In this document: piece after piece, positions 1-7,172 of the stretch
Position numbering within the stretch: position 1 is the first letter of the stretch
How the letters are laid out: each line of letters opens with the position of its first letter
Assembly: GCA_964618555.1 (NCBI GenBank)
Contig: CAZUBF010000016.1
Span: 1 to 37,883 of the forward strand
From: Calidifontimicrobium sp964618555
GTDB lineage: Bacteria; Pseudomonadota; Gammaproteobacteria; Burkholderiales; Burkholderiaceae_C
DNA: 37,883 bases
Direction of reading: 5' to 3'
Position numbers and translations under genes: made by a program
Notes under the pieces: generated by a model
Told to the model about the DNA's origin: nothing
Database searches by the model: none
What the model saw: the letters and a program-made list of their open reading frames with translations, nothing else

Positions 1-1104
1 TTGCCGATGCCCGCCCCACCGCCGCCGCCCCCGCCGTCGCTGCCGCCGCCGGCCTGGCCCGACGCGCCACCGTCGGCGTGGGCCGACGCGACGCGCCCCG
101 GCGCTTTCGCTGCCGACGCCGTGCGCGCGCCGGCGGCCGAACCCGAGTACTGCCACCCGGCACTGGCGCTGCGCGCGGTGGTCGGCGTGCAGGCGGTGCT
201 GATGCTCGGCGCGGCGCTGCACGCGCCGACCTGGGCGCTGGTGCTGGCGCAGCTCGGGCCGTTGCTGGCCGCCGGACTGACCGGCACGCTGCTGTGGCTG
301 GTCGCGATGTGCGCGCTGCGCACGCCGCTGCGGCGCGTCGCGCGCGCCACGCGCGTGGGCGCCGGGCTGCTGCTCGCGGCGGCGATCGCGCCGCTGGCGA
401 TCGCGCCGCTGGTCGCGCTGGACCTGCTGGCCTGGAGCGCGCCGCGCGCCGTCGCGGTGCCGTTGCTCGGCGCCGCGCTGGCCGCACCGGCGCTCGGCTG
501 GCTCGAGGCGCGCGCGCGCGCACGCCAGCCGGCCGACGCGTCGGCGCGGCTGGCCGAGCTGCAGTCGCGCATCCGCCCGCACTTCCTGTTCAACGCGCTG
601 AACACCGCGATCGCGCTGGTGCGCGTCGAGCCGGCACGCGCCGAGGGCGTGCTCGAGGACCTCGCCGAGCTGTTCCGCGTCGCGCTGGCCCAGCCGCGCG
701 CGGCGATGCGCCTGGCCGACGAGATCGAGCTCGCGCGCCGTTACCTGGCGATCGAACAGCTGCGCTTCGGCGAGCGGCTGCGCGTCGAGTGGCAGCTCGA
801 CGACGCCGCCGGCAAGGCGCTGATGCCGCCGCTGGTGCTGCAGCCGCTGGTCGAGAACGCGGTGCGTCACGGCATCGAGACCGCGCCGGCCGGCGGAGCG
901 ATCCGCGTGGCCACGCGTGCGCGTCGCGGACAGGCCGAGGTCGTGATCGACAACACGGTGGCCGACGGCGCGGCGAACCCGGGGCACGGCATCGCGCTGG
1001 CCAATGTGCGTGAAAGACTTCGCCTGATGCACGACGTCGGCGCGCAGTTCGACGCACGCCGCGACGGCGGGCGCTATCGTGTGCGCATCACCGTCCCGCT
1101 GTGA
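1..1104 (+). CDS. LytS/AlgZ-type membrane sensor histidine kinase (left end may be cut)
   Basis: This is the sensor of a two-component pair with the next gene. Seen: a proline-rich start, then about four hydrophobic segments (roughly residues 55-165). A His_kinase-type dimerisation box follows, with H194 in RPHFLFNALN, then an ATP-binding domain with N286 in LVENAVRHG and a glycine box (GHGIALANVRERL). Proteins of this family phosphorylate a LytTR response regulator from the inner membrane. The frame is open at base 1, where TTG could be a start; ATG at 7 is another candidate and the true start may lie outside the window. The stop overlaps the regulator's GTG by 4 bases, so the two are probably translated together. 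The signal sensed cannot be read from the sequence. Confidence 0.88.
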   Translation: MPMPAPPPPPPPSLPPPAWPDAPPSAWADATRPGAFAADAVRAPAAEPEYCHPALALRAVVGVQAVLMLGAALHAPTWALVLAQLGPLLAAGLTGTLLWLVAMCALRTPLRRVARATRVGAGLLLAAAIAPLAIAPLVALDLLAWSAPRAVAVPLLGAALAAPALGWLEARARARQPADASARLAELQSRIRPHFLFNALNTAIALVRVEPARAEGVLEDLAELFRVALAQPRAAMRLADEIELARRYLAIEQLRFGERLRVEWQLDDAAGKALMPPLVLQPLVENAVRHGIETAPAGGAIRVATRARRGQAEVVIDNTVADGAANPGHGIALANVRERLRLMHDVGAQFDARRDGGRYRVRITVPL

Positions 1105-1880
1105 GTCCTTCCGCCTCATCGCCGATGCGCGAACTGCGAGTGCTGATCGTCGACGACGAGCCGCTGGCGCGCATGCGCCTCGCGGCGCTGGTCGCCGAGT
1201 GCGACGACCCGCGCTGCGTGGTGGCCGGCGAGGCGGGCGACCCGGCCAGCGCACTGGCCTGGCTCGCCGCGCACGAGGCCGACGTCGTGCTGCTCGACGT
1301 GCAGATGCCCGGCGCCAGCGGGCTGCAAATGGCGCGCCGGCTGCGCGACGACCCGGTCTTCGCCGGACGCTGCGGCGCGATCGTGTTCGTCACCGCGCAC
1401 GCCGAGCATGCGCTGCAGGCGTTCGAACTCGAAGCCACCGACTACCTGACCAAGCCGGTGCGCCGCGAGCGGCTGCAGCAGGCGCTCGGGCGCGTCGCGC
1501 AGCGCCTGCCGTCCGACGGCGACGACGACGGCGTGGTCATCGTCAACGACCGCGGGCGCGTGCTGCGCGTGCCGCTGGCCGACGTGCTGTACCTGAAGGC
1601 CGAGCTGAAGTACGTGACGCTGCGCACCGCCGAGCAAGCGCACCTGCTCGACGAGTCGTTGACCGAGCTCGAGCCGCGGCTGGCCGGTCGCTTCATCCGC
1701 GTGCACCGCAACGCGCTCGTCGCGCGCCGGGCGGTGCGCGCGCTCGAGCGCCGTGCCAGCAGCGACGACGAGGGCGGCGAGGGCTGGGCGGTGCGCGTCG
1801 CGCCGGTCGACGAGTGGCTCGCGGTGTCGCGCCGCCAGCTGCCGGCCGTGCGCGAGGCGCTGGGCGCCGACGGGCTGTAG
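1101..1880 (+). CDS. LytTR-family response regulator (AlgR-like)
   Basis: The partner of the upstream kinase, 259 residues. Residues 10-130 form a receiver domain with the acidic pair D18/D19, phosphoacceptor D66 in LLDVQMPG, a conserved threonine in FVTAHAE and a lysine in YLTKPV. Residues about 145-255 are a LytTR DNA-binding domain (LYLKAELKYVTLRT and FIRVHRNALV). The GTG start overlaps the kinase stop; ATG at 1125 (MRELRVLIVDDE) is an alternative and gives a cleaner receiver N-terminus. Proteins of this type bind promoter repeats as dimers, often controlling surface or exopolysaccharide genes. No target is evident here. A GC-rich palindrome just after the stop may end the transcript. Confidence 0.9.
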   Translation: MSPSASSPMRELRVLIVDDEPLARMRLAALVAECDDPRCVVAGEAGDPASALAWLAAHEADVVLLDVQMPGASGLQMARRLRDDPVFAGRCGAIVFVTAHAEHALQAFELEATDYLTKPVRRERLQQALGRVAQRLPSDGDDDGVVIVNDRGRVLRVPLADVLYLKAELKYVTLRTAEQAHLLDESLTELEPRLAGRFIRVHRNALVARRAVRALERRASSDDEGGEGWAVRVAPVDEWLAVSRRQLPAVREALGADGL

Positions 1881-1969
1881 CACCGGGCGCCGCGGCGCCC
1901 TGGCGCGCCACCTCACTGACCCGCAGGGAGCGAGTGCCGCGAGCGCCACCAGCGTGGCAGCAGCATGCT
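1880..1969 (-). repeat. Copy of the 3' end of the MddA-like methyltransferase gene (partner at 17443-17531)
   Basis: On the minus strand this reads SMLLPRWWRSRHSLPAGQ-stop, against GMLLPRWRRSRRSHPAGQ-stop at the end of the methyltransferase gene near 17.5 kb. By eye there are about ten differences in about 90 bases. The copy includes the stop codon and the palindrome beyond it. No further methyltransferase coding sequence is present to the right, so this is a 3' fragment only. Confidence 0.7.
1885..1900. terminator. GC palindrome, possible bidirectional terminator
   Basis: GGGCGCC-GC-GGCGCCC is a perfect 16-base palindrome 5 bases after the response-regulator stop. The same palindrome occurs at 17447-17462, beyond the methyltransferase stop. 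There is no T-run, so termination is an inference. Confidence 0.35.
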
Positions 1970-2100
1970 GATCCGGCCCGGGGCGCGTGCGGGTGAGTGG
2001 CACCGAGCGGCACATCGCTGTGCGGCCCAGTGAAACGGCGGTCACGGGCGCGACTTCGCATGGAGCCGCGTCCGCACAGAATCCGGCCTATCGGCCCGCT

Positions 2101-2598
2101 TCACTTTCTCTCGGCGCCGACCTCGCCGAACACGCGCGTGAGTGTCTCGACCATCGGGGCGATCTCGGCGGGCGCCACCCCGCCGTGGCTGCGCAGGACC
2201 TCCTGCACGGCGCGCCCGCTCGCCTTGCCGATCAGCAGCCCACCCTGCATCGTGAGCGACATGCGCGCAAACGCGGATGCGGTGTCATGGCAGGCGCCGC
2301 AGCGCTCCTGGAACAGCGGGGCCGTGACCGTCTGCGCGAGCAGCATCGCCGTGACCGGGGCGACGAGCTCGTCGGTCAGGTAGTGGTTGCGCATGAAGCG
2401 GTCGAGGTCCGCGGCGCCGTGGTGGCGGCCGGCCAGCCGGCCTTGTTCGACGTGCAGCGTTCGCCGCGCAAAGTCGCCGGCGTCACCGTGGCAGTCCTTG
2501 CAGCGCGTGTCCCAGTAGTCGTGCAGGTCGCGCCCTGCGGACCTCGACGGCAGCGGCAGGCTGGCCAGCACGACGATGATCCAGAGGGCATGCCTCAC
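2101..2598 (-). CDS. Exported diheme c-type cytochrome
   Basis: A 165-residue protein with an N-terminal hydrophobic signal (ALWIIVVLASLPLP) and two heme c attachment motifs: C33-x-x-C36-H37 (CKDCH) and C100-x-x-C103-H104 (CGACH). Several methionines (M69, M84, M113, M117) could be distal ligands. It is probably a small periplasmic electron carrier. I chose the GTG start because a strong GAGGAGG ribosome site lies directly upstream and the signal peptide begins there; the open frame continues further with no protein-like sequence. No oxidoreductase partner is nearby: its neighbours are a repeat fragment and a transposase remnant, so it looks like a gene stranded by rearrangement. Confidence 0.8.
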   Translation of the reverse strand: MRHALWIIVVLASLPLPSRSAGRDLHDYWDTRCKDCHGDAGDFARRTLHVEQGRLAGRHHGAADLDRFMRNHYLTDELVAPVTAMLLAQTVTAPLFQERCGACHDTASAFARMSLTMQGGLLIGKASGRAVQEVLRSHGGVAPAEIAPMVETLTRVFGEVGAERK

Positions 2599-2703
2599 GT
2601 CGTCCTCCTCGCGGCGTCCGTGATTGTGCTCGCCGCGAAGGGCTGGGCACCCGACAGGGCGACTGCGACGCCGTGCGCGGCTCGAAACCGTCCGGGGCAG
2701 GCC

Positions 2704-3110
2704 ACGCTGTACCGCCCGGTGCAGCAGCTCGCCGCCAGCATCATCGCCCACACCCGGGGCCGACACCGGATCGGAGTTGCCGCGGTTCGCCAAGGAAGAG
2801 TTCGACGCCTTCCTCGAATCCGGCATCCTCGCGCATGGCTTCCTGTGGCTGGGCTGTGGCGAATGCGGTCACGACAAGCTGCGGGCCTTCACGCCCGGCG
2901 CAGGCGGCGCGCGCCGGTGCGCTCACGAGGGCTCGCGGTCGCAGTAGGGCACCGAGTCCTCGGCGCGGAACAGCTTGCGAAGACAGTGCGGGTCGAGGCG
3001 CACGACCGCAAGAGGTTGGAACAGCTGTGCCGCTACATCACCCGACCGGCGCTGTCGGACGAGCGCGTGCAGGTCCACGCGGCAGCGCAACCAGAAGCCG
3101 GCGTCATGGC
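2704..3110 (+). pseudogene. IS91-family transposase remnant A (N-terminus joined to C-terminal part)
   Basis: Pieces of an IS91-type (Y1 HUH) transposase remain in shifting frames. Bases 2774-2905 give the N-terminal zinc-binding region (FLESGILAHGF, then CGECGHDKLRAF). Bases 2985-3087 give the C-terminal KTVRVEAHDRKRLEQLC and YITRPAL blocks. The central catalytic part is missing and the frame shifts several times, so it is inactive. A weak trace (TLYRP and following) suggests the remnant begins near 2704. Confidence 0.72.
2893..3087 (+). repeat. 195-base IS91-derived repeat, copy 1 (copy 2 at 12510-12704)
   Basis: Base by base this matches 12510-12704 with no length change and scattered substitutions. 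It covers the junction between the transposase N-terminal piece and the C-terminal blocks. Both copies therefore share the same internally deleted structure. Confidence 0.7.
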
Positions 3111-3396
3111 GGGTGGCCTCGCAGTCAGCGCCTGGGCTGTCCAGGCCGACGAAGGGCTTGATCATGGGGCGGGACTGTCGGCAGCGCCTGCTGCGCCGAC
3201 CTCCACCGGCGGGGTGTGGGCCCCGTCGACGGGTCGCGTCTGCCTCGGGCGGAGGGTGTCGGTCGGCTTGAAATTGGCCGCATGCGAGGTCCCGGTCGAA
3301 CATCGCATGTCCTTGTCGCCTATGGAGATTCGGGCATCGGCTCGGTTCTTGCTGACCAATTGACCGTCATCACCGAACAGCTACCAGGGAGTCAAC

Positions 3397-4041
3397 ATGT
3401 CATTCAAGTGCACCGCGGCCGCCGCCGCCCTTGCTGCCACCCTGGCGGCAGCGCCGGCGCAGGCCGGGATCATCTTCTCGGACTACTTCGACGCAGACAA
3501 CGCGTCGTCGGCGCTGAACTTCGACAACCTGATCAACTGGACCGTCAGCGGCGGCACCATCGACTACATCCGCAGCGGCGGCTTCGGCATCAACTGTGTC
3601 GGCGGGACCGGCGGCTGCCTGGACATGGACGGCTCCACGAACAACGCCGGGCGCATCACCACCCGGCAGGTCTTCGACTTCGACGACGGTGTCGAGTACA
3701 TCTTCGAGATGGCGCTGTCGGGCAACCAGCGTGGTGGCGCCAGCGACACGGTGACCTACGGTCTCATCAACGTGGACACCGGCTTCGAGTCTGTCCAGAC
3801 CGCCGGCCCGCTGGCCCCGAGCGCCCCGTTCGCCACCTTCAGCGGCAGCCTGCTGGGCCAGAACTTCGCCGGCAACTGGCGCTTCTTCATCGAAGGCGCC
3901 GGCGGCGACAACATCGGCGCCATCCTGGACAACGTGGTCCTGCGCGACAACCGCACCGTCAACGTGCCCGAGCCGGCGACGCTGCTGCTGTCCGGCCTGG
4001 CGCTGCTCGCCGCGGGCGCGGTGCGCCGGCGCGGCCGCTGA
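3397..4041 (+). CDS. PEP-CTERM sorting-domain exported protein
   Basis: A 214-residue secreted protein. Residues 1-23 are a signal peptide ending in AQA. Residues 190-214 form a textbook PEP-CTERM tail: VPEPATLLLSG, then a hydrophobic stretch, then an RRRGR end. The PEP-CTERM/exosortase system (EpsH/XrtA family) cleaves such tails during export, usually in exopolysaccharide producers. The body is acidic and beta-rich with a pair of cysteines (INCVGGTGGC), resembling carbohydrate-binding or lectin-like PEP-CTERM proteins, but its function is not recognised. A GGGAG ribosome site precedes the ATG and a long hairpin follows the stop, so it is a single-gene unit. No exosortase gene is in the window. 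Confidence 0.85.
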   Translation: MSFKCTAAAAALAATLAAAPAQAGIIFSDYFDADNASSALNFDNLINWTVSGGTIDYIRSGGFGINCVGGTGGCLDMDGSTNNAGRITTRQVFDFDDGVEYIFEMALSGNQRGGASDTVTYGLINVDTGFESVQTAGPLAPSAPFATFSGSLLGQNFAGNWRFFIEGAGGDNIGAILDNVVLRDNRTVNVPEPATLLLSGLALLAAGAVRRRGR

Positions 4042-4089
4042 GCGGCTGTCGGGCTGCCGCGCCTGGCGCGGCCCACGCTCCAAGAACAG

Positions 4090-4118
4090 CGGCCGGCCCG
4101 GGGTGACCCGGCCGGCCG
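4090..4118 (+). terminator. Hairpin terminator of the PEP-CTERM gene
   Basis: CGGCCGG-C-CCGG pairs with CCGG-CCGGCCG around a short loop, with one bulged C, about 50 bases after the stop. It is followed by GTTCGTCTTG rather than a clean T-run. Confidence 0.5.
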
Positions 4119-4154
4119 TTCGTCTTGCAGCACGCCCGTGCGGACGTGCAGCGA

Positions 4155-4300
4155 TCACTTCTTGTTCTCCTTCTCGTCCTTCTTGGGTTTGGCCGCCTTG
4201 CCCTTCTCGGGCTTGGCCACCACCGGCGCGGCGACGACCTCTTCCTCGGCCTTCGGCACCGTGACCGAGACGATCACCGGGTCGAGCGTGTCCAGCTTCA
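4155..4300 (-). pseudogene. C-terminal fragment, possibly ribosomal protein L25/CTC-like
   Basis: The minus strand reads DPVIVSVTVPKAEEE, then a Lys/Ala/Pro-rich tail ending KKDEKENKK-stop. Betaproteobacterial L25 (general stress protein CTC) proteins end in a similar PVIV-type strand followed by an acidic then alanine/lysine tail, so this may be the last ~48 codons of such a gene. Homology stops abruptly at about 4300, where another reading frame ends. The L25 identity is tentative. Confidence 0.35.
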
Positions 4301-4509
4301 ATCGCCCGGCACCGGCGCAATGGCGATGCCGCTGAGCGAGCGGCCGGTAGTGCTGGCCACGCTCATTGGCGCGAGCGTGGCAAGCACGAGGCTGCCCAGC
4401 CATGCCTTGGCCTGGCTCAGGCGGTGGACGTGGACGTTCGTGTTCTCACTCGCTGCAATGCGACGGCAATGATCGGCCAGACCGCAGCCGGGCGGCGTTG
4501 CACGACGCG
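4301..4509. other. Junk between gene fragments
   Basis: No intact gene is seen. A minus-strand frame ending at 4298 contains a hydrophobic, signal-peptide-like stretch (AWLGSLVLATLAPMSVAS) but has no clear start or continuation. It may be another broken gene. Confidence 0.4.
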
Positions 4510-4746
4510 TCAGCGCGGCACCATTGGAATCAGGGTCCCATTGGAATCACGGTGAACCCCGAGGGCGTTTGTGACTTCTTTGCCCCGCAGCTTCCCCGGC
4601 GTCACCTGCAGCAGATGGGTCAGCTGTTCGAACTCGGCCAGTTCGCGAATCAGACAGACGATCGGCTGCACGTTGCGCAGTTCGGTCGCGCGCAGCTTGA
4701 ACGGCGCCGGCAGTGGGGACGGAGGGGCGGGGGCGGGGGCGGACAT
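4510..4746 (-). pseudogene. GNAT acetyltransferase, 5' fragment
   Basis: From an ATG at 4746 the protein reads FKLRATELRNV, then IVCLIRELAEFEQLTHLLQVT. This is the start of a typical GNAT N-acetyltransferase (beta-1, then the first helix). After about 60 residues the similarity ends and a non-GNAT sequence runs to a stop at 4510. The acetyl-CoA-binding motif (Q/RxxGxG/A) is absent, so the product cannot be active. It is divergent from the hydrolase fragment, with 88 bases between the two starts. Confidence 0.6.
4521..4549. repeat. Exact 12-base direct repeat CCATTGGAATCA
   Basis: CCATTGGAATCA occurs at 4521-4532 and again at 4538-4549. It sits exactly where GNAT similarity is lost, so it may mark the end of an inserted element. 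Multiple short terminal repeats are a feature of IS21-type ends, but no such transposase is present. Confidence 0.5.
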
Positions 4747-4834
4747 GCCGGGCGTTGTCGCCGCTGCCGCCGCGCGCTGCCATGCCGCCGAGGTGACGGG
4801 CGCCCGCGGCGACCTGTCCTACAGTCGCCAGTCG

Positions 4835-5121
4835 ATGGACACCGCTGCGGTCGTCTCCGCCCACCCGCCCTACCGCCCACGCCGTGAATCGGCTTGCCGG
4901 TTCGAGAGCCCGCGCGGCCTGCGCTACCACCTGCGCTGCTGGGGCACGCCGGCGCTCGTCACTCACGCACCCCCGTCACTGGTGACGGTGCACGGCTGGA
5001 TGAACGTCGGCGCGTCGTTGCAGTTCGTCGTCGACGCGCTCGCCGCAGCCGATGGTTTCGAGCGTTGTGTGGTCGCTCCCGATCGGCGCGGCTTCGGCCT
5101 GACCGAATCGCCACCCACCGG
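4835..5121 (+). pseudogene. Alpha/beta hydrolase, 5' fragment
   Basis: The frame from ATG 4835 gives an alpha/beta hydrolase N-terminus: a strand, then SLVTVHGWMNVGAS (oxyanion HG motif), then APDRRGFGLTES. Similarity stops after about 96 residues, before the nucleophile elbow, and the frame runs on in unrelated sequence to a stop near 5239. The catalytic serine, acid and histidine are all missing. Confidence 0.62.
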
Positions 5122-5358
5122 TGTGGCGACTTCGATGGTGCGCGCCTTCACTGCACCGGCAATCGCCGCCTCCACCGTGTACCTGCCGGTGGCCGCGGTG
5201 TCGGCGGTGAAGACCGGCACCACCGGGACAGCGACGTAGGTCGCCCTCACCGACGCGGCCATCGGCAGCGAGAACGAGAACTCGCCGTCGTCGGTATCCA
5301 CCGGCGCCCAGGCGGCCTCGATCGTCGGCCCTCCGGTGAGCGACTGCAGCGCGCGCAT
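5122..5358 (-). pseudogene. Fragment of a secreted beta-rich protein (DUF4382-like)
   Basis: The minus strand reads RALQSLTGGPTIEAAWAPVD, then FSFSLPMAA, then GRYTVEAAIAG. This repetitive beta-strand style recalls the C-terminal carboxypeptidase-regulatory-like domain of DUF4382 lipoproteins in Burkholderiales. It has no start, and the frame runs into sequence antisense to the hydrolase fragment. The family name is a guess from pattern. Confidence 0.3.
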
Positions 5359-5381
5359 GGTGGCTGCTCAGGTGCCGGGGC

Positions 5382-5714
5382 GTGCTGGTCGAGGACATGG
5401 GCCAGACCTGGCTGGCCGAGCCCGACGTCGACGGCGAGAAGGCATGCGCACTGCGGCCGCTGCAGGCCGCGGCCATCCCCTGCAGGCTGCGCCTTTCCAG
5501 TGGCCAGGCCCTTCGCCAGGCACAAACTGTCCACTGGACTGTTCAGTTTGTGTCCGGGCTCAGCATCACGCACCTGGTCATTAGCCCGCTGGAGTTCCTG
5601 CACAGGCTGGCCGCGCTCGTGCCGCGGCCGAGTCCGCACCTTGTCCGGTTCCACACCGTGCTGGCGCCGATCCTGAACGCTATGGCCCGCACCGGCCAAA
5701 AACTGGAGGCCTGA
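5382..5714 (+). pseudogene. IS91-family transposase remnant B (middle to C-terminal part)
   Basis: One frame reads VLVEDMGQTWLAEPDVDGE, then ALRPLQAAAI (late central region). After a replaced stretch it continues THLVISPLEFLHRLAALVPR and HLVRFHTVLAP, the conserved C-terminal block of IS91 transposases, and stops at 5714. About 100 family residues between the blocks, including the YITRPAL block, are replaced by about 25 residues that encode a perfect inverted repeat. There is no N-terminus and no start. Confidence 0.75.
5521..5552. repeat. Perfect 9-base inverted repeat inside transposase remnant B
   Basis: CACAAACTG (5521-5529) and CAGTTTGTG (5544-5552) are exact inverse complements around a 14-base loop. 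The repeat lies precisely in the stretch that replaces deleted transposase sequence, so it looks like an excision or insertion scar. Confidence 0.6.
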
Positions 5715-5761
5715 CCTTCATGGCTTCCCCGCTGTACATTGAACGCAGTTGCTGGGGGTGC

Positions 5762-7144
5762 TCAGTGGTTCGGCACCAAACGCGCGGTCCAGGCACGTAC
5801 CGGATCCAAGCCTTCGAGCACTTGGCGCGCCACTTGGTCTGCGCGCGCGGCGCCCACCACCGGGCTGCTCAGGCGCAGGAACTTGGACAGCACCTCGTCG
5901 TCGGTCAACGGACGCCCAGGTGAGCCGCGAGGTGCGTCGGCCAGCTCTTCAGCCAGCACCTGGCCCTGAGCATCACGTAGCACCAGCCGGCAGCGGTGGT
6001 AATGGTCGAGCGTGGGGTCGGCCACTGCGCGCACCCGCGGCAGCGTGGCCACCAGCGCAGGCTCGGCCAGGCGAGTTTCCAGTTCGATGCTGTGTGCGGG
6101 TTCGATGGTATCCGCACCGTGCAGCACCAGGGCGACGCAGTAGGCCAGGTGAAAGCGTGCGTCGTTCGGTGAGCGCGGGGGCTGTACCTTGCCCACGGCT
6201 TCCGCAGTGTAGGGCGGCACGTGCACGTCCAGCGTGGCAGCCGCGGGCAGAACGCCAAGGCGGGAGCGCAGCTTGACTGCGGCATCCAGCGGCGAGTGCA
6301 GGTAGCCGCAGCAGGCGTGCAGCTTGCGCCGTGGTGCAGCCAAGGCCCAACGTGAGGCGGCGACACGCCGGTCCAGGCGGCCGGACTCGGAGACAGTGGC
6401 GTAGTAGCCGAGCGGGCTTTCCAGCAGGCGCGGTGGCCCGCTCAGGCCATGCTGCGCGTAGAGCGCGGCACGCAGTCCAGTGGTACCGGGTTGGGCCCCG
6501 AACAGCAGCGGCTTGACGGTGCCGCCATCGCCGAAGATCACTTCGGCCGGGCACCAGCCGGCCAGCGTGCCGGCGATGGCCAGCGCATGCCACGTCTGCT
6601 CGGGGCTTAGCGCCAGCAACCGGGCCGCGGCGGCCGCACTTCCGATGGCCGACGGAACGCCCACCGGCACTATCCCCATGCCAGCGAAGCGCTTGAGCGA
6701 GGGGTACACCGCGTCATAGACGCGGCTGGTGACTTCGATGCCACGCACCACCGATTCGAGCAGCGCATCGGCGCTGGCGTCGGTGGCCTCGGCCAGCGCC
6801 AACGCGGCGGTGACGTTACCGATACTGGCGTGGCCGCCGATCAGGTCGTTGAGTTCCAGTACGTCACCGAGGTAGCCGTTGATCTGCGCCGCCGCCAGCA
6901 GACCTCGGCCTTCGTGGGTGCCGTAGATGGTGGCTTGCTTGGCGCCATCGGCCGGCTCGCAGGCCAGTATCGTGCGTGCCTCGGCCGTGCGGGTCCCGGC
7001 CACGATGCAGCCCAGCGTGTCCAGCACACACAGTCGTGCTTGCGCCTGAACCGTGGCAGGGACGCTGGAACGGGTCCACGTGCACGCCTGCTCGGCCAGC
7101 CAGGCCAGATCTGGCTGCGCGTCAGCATCGCTCGTGGCGCTCAT
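5762..7144 (-). CDS. MmgE/PrpD family protein (2-methylcitrate dehydratase-like)
   Basis: A 460-residue protein. The N-terminal helical domain has the family patterns LCVLDTLGCIVAGTRTAEA, LNDLIGGHASIGNVTAAL and GIEVTSRVYDAV. The C-terminal domain has LHACCGYLHSPLDA, then HVPPYTAEAVGK and RFHLAYCVALVL. Family members include 2-methylcitrate and cis-aconitate-type dehydratases and isomerases; many Burkholderiales copies sit beside Bug-type binding proteins and act on unknown carboxylic acids. I chose ATG 7144 because the family N-terminus follows it. It lies 28 bases after the stop of the binding-protein gene on the same strand, so the pair is probably one operon. The exact substrate is unknown. 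Confidence 0.85.
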   Translation of the reverse strand: MSATSDADAQPDLAWLAEQACTWTRSSVPATVQAQARLCVLDTLGCIVAGTRTAEARTILACEPADGAKQATIYGTHEGRGLLAAAQINGYLGDVLELNDLIGGHASIGNVTAALALAEATDASADALLESVVRGIEVTSRVYDAVYPSLKRFAGMGIVPVGVPSAIGSAAAAARLLALSPEQTWHALAIAGTLAGWCPAEVIFGDGGTVKPLLFGAQPGTTGLRAALYAQHGLSGPPRLLESPLGYYATVSESGRLDRRVAASRWALAAPRRKLHACCGYLHSPLDAAVKLRSRLGVLPAAATLDVHVPPYTAEAVGKVQPPRSPNDARFHLAYCVALVLHGADTIEPAHSIELETRLAEPALVATLPRVRAVADPTLDHYHRCRLVLRDAQGQVLAEELADAPRGSPGRPLTDDEVLSKFLRLSSPVVGAARADQVARQVLEGLDPVRAWTARLVPNH

Positions 7145-7172
7145 GAAGATGCGGCCTGCGGCCGCCCGGTGG

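Noticed and set aside
1..120. Proline- and alanine-rich start of the kinase as a separate secreted protein
   Set aside because: It is in frame with the kinase, has no signal sequence, and the true start may be outside the window.
2923..3303. Minus-strand frame with a counterpart at 12.4-12.8 kb, looking like a conserved protein pair
   Set aside because: The similarity is only the antisense of the two IS91-derived repeats.
4298..4450. Minus-strand frame with a signal-peptide-like hydrophobic stretch
   Set aside because: No ribosome site, no mature protein after the hydrophobic part, and it ends next to another gene scrap; probably debris.
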